Positions 54,837 through 62,257 of a stretch of 64,000 nt of DNA are shown piece by piece. Within the stretch, counting starts at the first letter, position 1, and each line of letters opens with the position of its first letter. Made by a program: the position numbers and the translations under genes. Origin of the DNA: Natronoflexus pectinivorans (GTDB taxonomy: Bacteria; Bacteroidota; Bacteroidia; Bacteroidales; Marinilabiliaceae). The notes below the pieces were generated by a model that searched no databases, was not told the DNA's origin, and saw only the letters and a list, made by a program, of their open reading frames with translations. The stretch spans positions 310,001-374,000 of the forward strand of contig NZ_SLWK01000002.1 of the NCBI RefSeq assembly GCF_004345615.1. The letters run 5' to 3'.

Positions 54837-56531
54837 TTAAATCTCGTTTTTCAAAAACTTAAAATATTGTTTCAGCAATTTACCACTTTCTACGTTAGGA
54901 GTAAATACCTCCATAACGGCAGGTTTGTTTGAAGGGTTAAAAAAGGTTTTTAATTGCTCAGCCACATCCTCAGCATTTTTACACGAGTAGTAATCAAGTC
55001 CAAAAGTGCGGGCTATTCCTTCGCTGCTGTGGGTGTGTTTTGCTTCAAAGAACTCTTCCAGCTCTTCTGTGTCTGTGGGGCCGGGAATAAACCTAAAGAT
55101 TCCACCCCCACCATTATTGACAATGATAACTCGGAATGATGGGGGCAGGTATTTGTGCCAAAGTCCATTGCTATCGTAAAGAAAAGAGAGGTCTCCGGTT
55201 ATCAGCAGCACAGGTATCTCTGAACCATAAGCTGCTCCCGCAGCAGTACTTACACAGCCATCAATGCCGCTGGTTCCACGATTTGCATACCAGGTATTTC
55301 CTGTATTCCAGTTAAAAAGTTGTGCATATCGCACCGGTGTGCTATTACCCAGATGTATCTGCCTGAAGGAGAGGTTGGTTTCACTCAGTATTTTAAAGAA
55401 TTCCAGGTCGCACCATCCCAATTTGTCAAAGAATTGGGTGTGCCTTTCGGCGGATAAGGTTGCACGTTTATTCCATGTGTCTCTAAACCGCTTTTCCCGC
55501 TCCTCCATTTTGTTGGCTACCTGTTGAAGAATTTGCGCAGCATTTCCTTTTATAATCCTTGAAAGTGCCTGATAGGTGTCGGTTATTTGATGATGATTTG
55601 AGAAGTGCCAATGAATTTTAGGCTTGGTTTTTCGTAGTATCTTTTTTATCATCTTCGAAAGCACAGGAACATCAAGGGTGATCAGCATGTCGGGGCTGAA
55701 AAAAAGATGCTCGTCTTCGGTAATGGTGGAGACAATTCTGTCCATATTGCCAATGAAATTGTCGCTTTCCAGATTGGATAAGGTTTCTGTAAGCACAACC
55801 ACTCCCTTTTTTGCAAGCAACTCCAGTGCGTTTTTAAGTTCAGGTTGATGATACATGGCTCCGGTAATTACCATGACCCGCTCGTACCGTTCAATCTCTG
55901 ATGTTAAAAGAGAGATGGCCTCTTCCGACAATTGACTGTCGCCGGTTAATAACTCAATTTTTCTGGCTGTTTTTTCGGGGTAGACCGTTCTTCCATAAAG
56001 CGGTTCGCGCATGGGAACGTTGATGTGAATGGGGCCACGTACTGTTCCGTTGCATTTCTGAAAAGCTTCATTAAGCATACGATTCATGTACCACTCATCA
56101 TCGCTGTGTCCTCCTGAAAGTGGCAGGGTGCATTGATGGCGAATAAAGTTATTGTAAATCCCTGGCTGGTCAATGGCCTGACCGTCTGCCTGGTTAATCC
56201 ACTCTTTGGGGCGGTCGGCAGTGATTACAACCAATGGGATTTTTTGATAGTAAGCTTCTGCGACTGCAGGTGCGTAATTGAGTGCAGCTGTACCGCTGGT
56301 ACAGACCAAAGCCACGGGCTTTTTCTTTTCACGGGCCAGTCCCAATGCAAAATAAGCCGCGCTGCGCTCATCCACAATGCTCAGGCATTCAAATTTTTCG
56401 CATCCGTTAAAAGAAATAATCAGGGGAGCATTTCGTGAACCCGGTGAGATTATAACCTGCTCAACACCATGAAGGTGACATAATTCTACTAGTGCTTTAA
56501 CAATTGGTTTATCAGAAATTGGTTTACTCAT
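54837..56531 (-). CDS. menD: 2-succinyl-5-enolpyruvyl-6-hydroxy-3-cyclohexene-1-carboxylate synthase
   Basis: This 564-residue thiamine-diphosphate enzyme has the MenD layout: the N-terminal VEQVIISPGSRNAPLIISF, the TPP-proximal VCTSGTAALNYAPAVAEA, and the Mg/TPP motif GDLSFLYDSNGLW. It makes SEPHCHC from isochorismate and 2-oxoglutarate. The ATG at 56531 starts MSKPISDKPIVKALVE, as in the family; the longer frame to 56609 would overlap menF and has no match. It lies 46 bases after menF. Confidence 0.97.
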   Translation of the reverse strand: MSKPISDKPIVKALVELCHLHGVEQVIISPGSRNAPLIISFNGCEKFECLSIVDERSAAYFALGLAREKKKPVALVCTSGTAALNYAPAVAEAYYQKIPLVVITADRPKEWINQADGQAIDQPGIYNNFIRHQCTLPLSGGHSDDEWYMNRMLNEAFQKCNGTVRGPIHINVPMREPLYGRTVYPEKTARKIELLTGDSQLSEEAISLLTSEIERYERVMVITGAMYHQPELKNALELLAKKGVVVLTETLSNLESDNFIGNMDRIVSTITEDEHLFFSPDMLITLDVPVLSKMIKKILRKTKPKIHWHFSNHHQITDTYQALSRIIKGNAAQILQQVANKMEEREKRFRDTWNKRATLSAERHTQFFDKLGWCDLEFFKILSETNLSFRQIHLGNSTPVRYAQLFNWNTGNTWYANRGTSGIDGCVSTAAGAAYGSEIPVLLITGDLSFLYDSNGLWHKYLPPSFRVIIVNNGGGGIFRFIPGPTDTEELEEFFEAKHTHSSEGIARTFGLDYYSCKNAEDVAEQLKTFFNPSNKPAVMEVFTPNVESGKLLKQYFKFLKNEI

Positions 56532-56577
56532 TATATGGTTTTGATTATATACGAAAATAGATAAATGCTTAAAGGAA

Positions 56578-57669
56578 TCAAGCTTGAGCCTGTTGAAGGC
56601 TTTGCTCAATAGCTGAAAGCATCATGTGGCTCTTGAGAATTGTTTCATCCCACTCTTCTTGGAGTACAGAACGTCGTGTAAGTCCGCCTCCTGCAAATAT
56701 AGTACTATGATTTTGGTTAGTTTTCATGCAACGGATGTTTACGAAAAGATGCAGCCCGTCTCTGTTGACAGGACCTAAAAAACCACCATAATATTCTCTT
56801 TTATGTGATTCGGTTTCCCGAATCAGTTGCATGGCTTTTTCTTTTGGCTCTCCGCACAGAGCTGGTGTAGGGTGAAGTTGTTCTATGAATTCTCCGGTTT
56901 TGTTTTCTATATTGGAATATGGAAAAGAATACAAGGTTTTAAGATGAGTCACATTGCCTGCTTTCACTACTGAAGGTCCAATCTTCTTATAGTTGTTGAT
57001 TTTACTTCTGGTTAATAATTCATCAATGTAGTTGCTGACCATTTGTTGTTCTTCCTGTTCTTTTCCTCCCCATTTGTACATTTCGGAATCATAAATCCGG
57101 CGTGTGCCGGCAAGTGATACCGTTGTAACGGTATCATCTGTTTTGTCCAGTAAAATTTCGGGTGACGCTCCAATCCAAATGCCGGTTTGGGGTGTGTGCA
57201 GCAGATAAACAAAAGCGTTGGAGGCTGTACGGCATAAATTAAGGTATATTTTAGCCAAGTGTGGTATAAGGTTCTGTTCAACTTGTATTTTGCGCGATAA
57301 AATTACTTTTTGAACAGTTTCTTCTTCAAGAGCTTTAGCCATTTTTTTGAACTGGTGTGTATAGGTTTCAAATGTGTTTTCGCAAATTACGGTTTCGTTC
57401 TGGACAGCAATTAGTTTTGGAAAGCTCTTATTTTCTGGCTCAAATTGGTTCTCGGTTGTTTCAAACCACCAGGCTTTTTCACTTTTTGTGTCAAATGGGA
57501 ATAGGAAAAATCCCTTGAGGTTAAGATAACTATCGAAGTCCTTATGCGTTACTTCAATGCTCCTTTTTATTGAGCAAAACGTTAATTTGCCATCGCGGGG
57601 AAGCCGGTAAATGATGCAGGATTCCTTTTGCAGTTGTTTATTTATTTCTGAGATGATGTTGGTTTCCAT
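56578..57669 (-). CDS. menF: Isochorismate synthase
   Basis: This 363-residue chorismate-binding enzyme has the conserved active-site block: VQKVILSRKIQV, GIWIGASPEILL, VSLAGTRRIYDSEM, LHPTPALCGEPKEKAMQLI and the C-terminal FAGGGLTRRSVLQEEWDET. It converts chorismate to isochorismate, the first menaquinone step. The gene order F-D-B fits the pathway, but menH, menC, menE and menA are not in the window. The ATG at 57669 is preferred to the upstream TTG (57684). Confidence 0.95.
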   Translation of the reverse strand: METNIISEINKQLQKESCIIYRLPRDGKLTFCSIKRSIEVTHKDFDSYLNLKGFFLFPFDTKSEKAWWFETTENQFEPENKSFPKLIAVQNETVICENTFETYTHQFKKMAKALEEETVQKVILSRKIQVEQNLIPHLAKIYLNLCRTASNAFVYLLHTPQTGIWIGASPEILLDKTDDTVTTVSLAGTRRIYDSEMYKWGGKEQEEQQMVSNYIDELLTRSKINNYKKIGPSVVKAGNVTHLKTLYSFPYSNIENKTGEFIEQLHPTPALCGEPKEKAMQLIRETESHKREYYGGFLGPVNRDGLHLFVNIRCMKTNQNHSTIFAGGGLTRRSVLQEEWDETILKSHMMLSAIEQSLQQAQA

Positions 57670-57688
57670 TTTGTCTTTGTACAATTTG

Positions 57689-57696
57689 CAAAGATA
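57689..57696 (-). promoter_or_regulatory. -7 element of the men operon
   Basis: On the minus strand this reads TATCTTTG, 20 bases before the menF ATG. The -33 TTG is not clear. Confidence 0.55.
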
Positions 57697-57760
57697 ACCA
57701 ATTTGAGGTAGTTTGTGTTGAATTTGGACACGAAGAGATTCTCAAAAATGATAAAAAAAT

Positions 57761-57862
57761 AACCACAAAGACCATTGAGTGTTACACAAAGTTCACAAGG
57801 ATTGTATGTTGGGATATTTACCTTTGTGAGTCTTTGTGTATTACTTCGCGTTCTTTGTGGTT
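57761..57862. repeat. 102-base nested inverted repeat
   Basis: Three arm pairs are nested: AACCACAAAGA/TCTTTGTGGTT at the ends, TACACAAAG (57783-57791)/CTTTGTGTA (57832-57840), and TCACAAGG/CCTTTGTGA with a one-base bulge. The element fills the gap between the TonB receptor and menF genes and has no coding frame. It looks like a dispersed non-autonomous repeat, or a large RNA hairpin. Confidence 0.7.
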
Positions 57863-57886
57863 AAATCTTAATAATTACTCTCGTTC

Positions 57887-60304
57887 TTAAAATATGAACT
57901 GTATTCCACCCAGATATAATGCACCAATGTTATCCATGTAGCCAAATTCAGGGGAATCATTGTTGATTAAGTTACGGGCATTAATAAAAATACTCAGGTT
58001 GTCTGTAGCTTTGTACGAAATCTTGGAGTTCAGAATTATTTTGCTGTCAATATTAACATCACCGTTGATTGTTTGATAGGTCTGACTGCTGTAAAAATAT
58101 GTGTCCGAAGCAATTGTCAGCTTGTCGGTTGGCCTGTAAATAATTCCTGCCATTCCCCAAAACGAAGGAGTGTTCTTGTGTTTTACACCATCTTCAAATT
58201 CTGTTGGTTGCCAGTCTGATGTTACAGGTTGTAGATTCTCAGCTGTTGGCTGAATCTGTCCTGCCATAATTCCTCCAATCAGATTTGTTAAATTCTCTCC
58301 TGCGGTTAACAATTGTCGCTGCGTGATTTGATTTCTATTTATGTTTGAGTAGTTGTCAAGTTTAGTGTGTTGAATCGTTCCATGAAAACGTGTGATGATC
58401 TTTTCTGAAATGATATAGTCGAGGTTAAAACTGGCTCCTATTTGTGTGGCTTCCAAATCCATGTTGTTGTATGTAATGTAAACATGTGTTTCTGGGGTTT
58501 GAGTCTGCCCTGTTACCAGTTCCATGACATTGAATATCCCTGAATAATCTGTCATCAAAGCACCAAAATTTTGGGTTTTTGAGGCGAATAACTCTAAATC
58601 CAACAATATTCTATTGTTTGGTCGCACTCTGTATCCAAATTCCACCATGTCAGTTGTTAGCAGGTCTGCTTCGGGGTTTCCATTAAAATGGACAAAGTTT
58701 GGAGGTGTTCGCCCAGTTCTATCCCAAGTGTAATTTGAATGTGCATTTACAATAAAGGAAGACCTGTTGGCTCTTGAGTAAACAGCACGTACGGTCTGAT
58801 TTTCGTTTATGGGCAGTGTTCCGGCAAATTGCCAGGAGGTATACCATTTATCAGGATTGTTATATTTTTCAGTACGCAATGCTGAGATAAGTCTTATTCT
58901 ATTGAACAACATATAGTCGAGACGCAGACTTAAGCCAAGAGTGTTAAGCTCTCTTTTAGCATTCAGATAGCCATCCTCTCCTGTTTCAAGATATGGTGTA
59001 TCATCATAATAGAGATTTTGGTAGCTTACCCCTGGGCGGATGTTAAATGAGTTTATATGGAAGTCATATTCTGCATTGGCATTGAACTGACCCATATCGA
59101 TTTTAAAACCTGTTTCACCGGTAGAAAAATCCTGCACTCCCCCCATGTAATTAGATTGAACTCTTAAATCACCCAAATTAGCTATCAGGTTAAAATAGCC
59201 GGTGGATGATTTTCTGCCAGCCAGTGCTCGGGGAAGATCTCCAACCGGAGAACTATTAACATAAGAGTTTTGGTATCCACCGCTTAAATCAATGCTTGAA
59301 TTGGTAGAAATATCATAGTTTATATATGCATTTACGCCAAGATTTTCTCTTCCCAATCCAGGATCCGGAAAGAGGTTGTCAATGTCGTCGGTTAACAGGT
59401 TGAAATAATGCCCCTGATAAAGTTGGCGAAGGTTTTGATATTGATTTACGGGAAGAAAACCACCATTAAATGGTTCATATTCATCTTCTCCTGTCTGCAG
59501 ATACATTTCACCAAGATCAAAGAAATTTACTTTATCGGTTTCTCTGTCTCGCATCTGGAAATTGGTTGTAACCGCTGCTGAGAGCCTTTCATTAAAAGAC
59601 CTCCTGATAGACAAATCACCCGTGTATGTGTTCATGCTGCCCGCTTGTACCGAACCCGAAACCAATGGTGACTGACTGGTCGTTTTTGAGGTCAGGATGT
59701 TAATGACGCCATTCACTGCGTTAGAACCATAGAGCGCGCTGGCAGGTCCGCGAACCACTTCGATACGCTCAATGTCTTCAAATCCAATTGGCAAAGATTC
59801 CCAAACTATCGCTCCGTGAGCATAGTTAAATACAGGTCGTCCATCAATCATCAGAAGTGTATTGGTGTTTTCTGAGTAAAGCATCATATTGTGAGTCGGC
59901 AAATTGTCCAGCCCTCTTAAATGCACATCAAAATTGCCATTGGTTTTTTGGCGGACAATGATTCCCGGAATTAATCTTAATGCTTCTTCAATTGTTGTGG
60001 CACCGTAATCTCGAATTTCCTGCCGGGTAAGTACGCTCGAAGATAGAGGGGATACCATGGTACTCTCATCTCGACCAGAAGCTGAATAAACGTTTCTATT
60101 GATAAGCAGGTCGATTAGCTCTTCAAGACTTGATACACCCATTAAATCCATGGCGGCCATGAGTTCTTCCAGATCAAGATCCGCAAGATCTTCAATTGAC
60201 ATTTCTAAAACGGCTTCTCTGGTTAATGGAGCTCGGTCTGGTTGTTGCGCAATGGTATTAACTGAGATAAAAAGTATAATAAGTATTGATATATATTTCT
60301 TCAT
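57887..60304 (-). CDS. TonB-dependent outer-membrane receptor
   Basis: This 805-residue receptor has a signal peptide (ISILIILFISVNTIAQQ) and an acidic Leu/Asp/Glu-rich N-terminal segment (LADLDLEELMAAMDL). The plug domain is at about 80-210 (YSASGRDESTMV, GATTIEEALRLIPG, VVRGPASALYGSNAVNG). A 22-strand barrel ends in GALYLGGIQFIF with terminal Phe. The short acidic segment replaces a CarboxypepD domain. It follows the YfiR gene after about 50 bases, so the two form an operon. The ligand is unknown; there is no SusD partner. Confidence 0.93.
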   Translation of the reverse strand: MKKYISILIILFISVNTIAQQPDRAPLTREAVLEMSIEDLADLDLEELMAAMDLMGVSSLEELIDLLINRNVYSASGRDESTMVSPLSSSVLTRQEIRDYGATTIEEALRLIPGIIVRQKTNGNFDVHLRGLDNLPTHNMMLYSENTNTLLMIDGRPVFNYAHGAIVWESLPIGFEDIERIEVVRGPASALYGSNAVNGVINILTSKTTSQSPLVSGSVQAGSMNTYTGDLSIRRSFNERLSAAVTTNFQMRDRETDKVNFFDLGEMYLQTGEDEYEPFNGGFLPVNQYQNLRQLYQGHYFNLLTDDIDNLFPDPGLGRENLGVNAYINYDISTNSSIDLSGGYQNSYVNSSPVGDLPRALAGRKSSTGYFNLIANLGDLRVQSNYMGGVQDFSTGETGFKIDMGQFNANAEYDFHINSFNIRPGVSYQNLYYDDTPYLETGEDGYLNAKRELNTLGLSLRLDYMLFNRIRLISALRTEKYNNPDKWYTSWQFAGTLPINENQTVRAVYSRANRSSFIVNAHSNYTWDRTGRTPPNFVHFNGNPEADLLTTDMVEFGYRVRPNNRILLDLELFASKTQNFGALMTDYSGIFNVMELVTGQTQTPETHVYITYNNMDLEATQIGASFNLDYIISEKIITRFHGTIQHTKLDNYSNINRNQITQRQLLTAGENLTNLIGGIMAGQIQPTAENLQPVTSDWQPTEFEDGVKHKNTPSFWGMAGIIYRPTDKLTIASDTYFYSSQTYQTINGDVNIDSKIILNSKISYKATDNLSIFINARNLINNDSPEFGYMDNIGALYLGGIQFIF

Positions 60305-60353
60305 CTTAAGAATTATTAGTGTTGAATGATTAGGTTTAAAATTGCAACATCAT

Positions 60354-60866
60354 TTATCGTACCTCGTCACCAAGGGCAATAAGTCGACTGGAGGTGTTTA
60401 GTCCATGTCGCTCTATGTTTTGAGGGCTGATTTGGAAACGCAATCTCCCATCACGCATTAAAAAAGAAATCCCGGCACCTTTTTCACATAAGCCCTGTTC
60501 GCCTCCAACAATCAATACCGGTTCGTTCTGTTTTAGCGAAATCAAATCAGGTAAAATACCACATCTGTCAGGAGCCAAATATATGATGTGGGTTTTGTCT
60601 ATGCTACCAATAGACTCAGCACTTCGAACCACAAGTCTGTTTCCGCCGATAGTTCTGGATTGTGAAAGTTCTGTGAGTTCTCTGACAATTTCATTGTCTC
60701 CAACAATGGTGATGATGAAATCTCCGGAATTCGCGTCTCCGGGCCATCCGATGTTTTGAGCAAAATTGAAAAGGAAGAGTGCTTTAAATTTTGCTATTTG
60801 CCCGGCTGAAGTTGCTGCCGGACAAAGCAATGCTAACATGAATAACAACAAAAGTGTTTTTTTCAT
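60354..60866 (-). CDS. YfiR family protein (DUF4154)
   Basis: This 170-residue periplasmic protein has a signal peptide (LLLLFMLALLCPAATSAG). It then has the YfiR/DUF4154 pattern: KFKALFLFNFAQNIGWP near the start, FIITIVGDNEIVRELTELSQ, LAPDRCGILPDLISL, ILIVGGEQG-type segment and FQISPQNIERHGLNTSSRLIALG at the end. In Pseudomonas YfiR controls the cyclase YfiN; in Bacteroidota the domain is often next to TonB receptors and a sensor kinase, and its role is unknown. It is the first gene of the two-gene unit with the TonB receptor. Confidence 0.88.
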   Translation of the reverse strand: MKKTLLLLFMLALLCPAATSAGQIAKFKALFLFNFAQNIGWPGDANSGDFIITIVGDNEIVRELTELSQSRTIGGNRLVVRSAESIGSIDKTHIIYLAPDRCGILPDLISLKQNEPVLIVGGEQGLCEKGAGISFLMRDGRLRFQISPQNIERHGLNTSSRLIALGDEVR

Positions 60867-61021
60867 AAGTTCATAATTGTTAAGATTTGTAGATTGAGTT
60901 TAATATAATTAAAATATTTTTTGCTCTATAATTCTGAAAGTTATACTTTAAACATGATTGCGTTTACGCAATTTTCAATGGCAAGGGTTCGTTATTTAAT
61001 CAAAGATTACATACTGTTCAT

Positions 61022-61057
61022 AAAAAAAAGAGAGCCTTTCGTCAGGCTCTCTTTTAA
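61022..61057. terminator. Bidirectional terminator between YfiR and DUF4625 genes
   Basis: Perfect 12-base arms AAAAGAGAGCCT (61026-61037) and AGGCTCTCTTTT (61044-61055) flank loop TTCGTC, with an A-run and T-run on the sides. A second inverted repeat AAATGTCATAA/TTATGACATTT lies at 61071-61104. Both lie downstream of the DUF4625 gene on the minus strand. Confidence 0.85.
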
Positions 61058-61133
61058 ATTGAGATATTAGAAATGTCATAAATAAAAATGTGCTTATGAC
61101 ATTTCATAAAAAATATGACAAACTAATCCAAGA

Positions 61134-61631
61134 TTAGTGATCGTGGTGGTGATCGTCATGATGATCATCATCTTCCACTTCAATTTCGATGAATTTTTGC
61201 GCTTGATTTCCGGCTTTATCCACTGCAAAAACACCTAAATGGTATTCCCCATGCTTTGCATCATCTGGAATTTCCAACTCTAATTTAAGTTCATAGGTCT
61301 TTACATTTCCTTCAATTACTCCATCTTTGTGCACATGCCACTCTTTTTCACCATGATGGTGATCATGATCTCCATGTTTCAGAGTGATCACCTGGCTGTG
61401 CGTGTGACCATCGCTGTTGTAATGGATGTCAATTTTCCATGAAGCCAACTCCGTGTCATCGGTAATAATGGCATGCAAGTGAATGGTTTCTCCGGGATGA
61501 AACTCTTCATGATCCTCTGGTGAGATGATTTCAATGACTGGGGCAGTGGTATCTACATCGTCGTCGTCACTGCAAGCAGCAAACAAGCCAAGAGCCAATA
61601 TGGCTGGTAATATATATTTAAGTTTTTTCAT
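61134..61631 (-). CDS. His-rich DUF4625 lipoprotein
   Basis: This 165-residue lipoprotein (LALGLFAACSDDD, lipobox Cys) has an Ig-like DUF4625 domain (TAPVIEIISPEDHEEFHPGE, GVFAVDKAGNQAQ). It is unusually rich in His, with the internal runs HGDHDHHHGEKEWH and a tail DDDHHDDHHHDH. Such clusters bind Zn, Ni or Cu in other proteins, which suggests surface metal capture. The ATG at 61631 starts the signal peptide. It lies near a small Cys/His protein and a TonB receptor on the same strand, so a metal-uptake function is likely but not shown. Confidence 0.85.
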   Translation of the reverse strand: MKKLKYILPAILALGLFAACSDDDDVDTTAPVIEIISPEDHEEFHPGETIHLHAIITDDTELASWKIDIHYNSDGHTHSQVITLKHGDHDHHHGEKEWHVHKDGVIEGNVKTYELKLELEIPDDAKHGEYHLGVFAVDKAGNQAQKFIEIEVEDDDHHDDHHHDH

Positions 61632-61926
61632 TTTGTAAATTCTTAATATGATATAAATCAATGAATATTCTATATTATTAATAGTTCGTTAATCTTTTTT
61701 ATTCATCTAATTATCAAATATTTACGAATTCGCTGTGAAATTATCCAATCAGATGAAAATAAGAAGATTACTTGTGTCTAATATCTAATAATCTAAAAGT
61801 CTAACGATCTATTGTATTATCTCCTGCCCTGTAAAAGATGTTTCGTCTCTAACGAAGCAAAAAATAACTGGCATTATCCCATTTTCTTGAGATTTTTCCG
61901 GACAGAAGTGTTGCTTTAACTAATTT
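61632..61926. other. Intergenic region with interspersed repeat
   Basis: This 295-base region holds a copy of the repeat TCTAATATCT..AAAGTCTAACG (61777-61814), also present near 47.5 kb. No gene or clear promoter is seen. Confidence 0.5.
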
Positions 61927-62256
61927 TTAAAGGCAAGGAGGGCCTCTCAGCAGATAGTAAACAATTGCCTGACAATAGATTTTCTTCTCGGTGGATGATA
62001 TTATTCTTTCTTCTCTTTCAAGTGGTATGCAGCACAAGGGTGGTTCAGATACCGACGCCGGAAAAAACTGAATTTGGCTGAAAACACAAGTTTCATCCTC
62101 TTCATTTTGATTGTTAGAAACATCGCAATGATGATGGCAGTTTTCATTGTGTACCGGAGCCAAATGATACATAACAAAATGCAAACCCTTTCCTGCTTCA
62201 GTAAGCAGGAAAGAAGCAGCCAAAAATAAGGCCGGTATTTGCAGTTTTTGTATCAT
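61927..62256 (-). CDS. Small Cys/His-rich exported protein
   Basis: This 109-residue protein has an N-terminal hydrophobic segment (IPALFLAASFLLTEAG) and then conserved-looking metal ligands: NENCHHHCD, CVFSQ and a PPLCC motif. I do not know the family; similar small proteins accompany TonB receptors and heavy-metal efflux genes in Bacteroidota. It is one base away from the TonB receptor stop codon, hence in the same transcript. Confidence 0.75.
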   Translation of the reverse strand: MIQKLQIPALFLAASFLLTEAGKGLHFVMYHLAPVHNENCHHHCDVSNNQNEEDETCVFSQIQFFPASVSEPPLCCIPLEREERIISSTEKKIYCQAIVYYLLRGPPCL

Positions 62257-62257
62257 A

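Noticed and set aside
56532-56609. Longer menD start overlapping menF
   Set aside because: The extra 26 residues have no family match and would overlap menF; ATG at 56531 gives the normal MenD N terminus.
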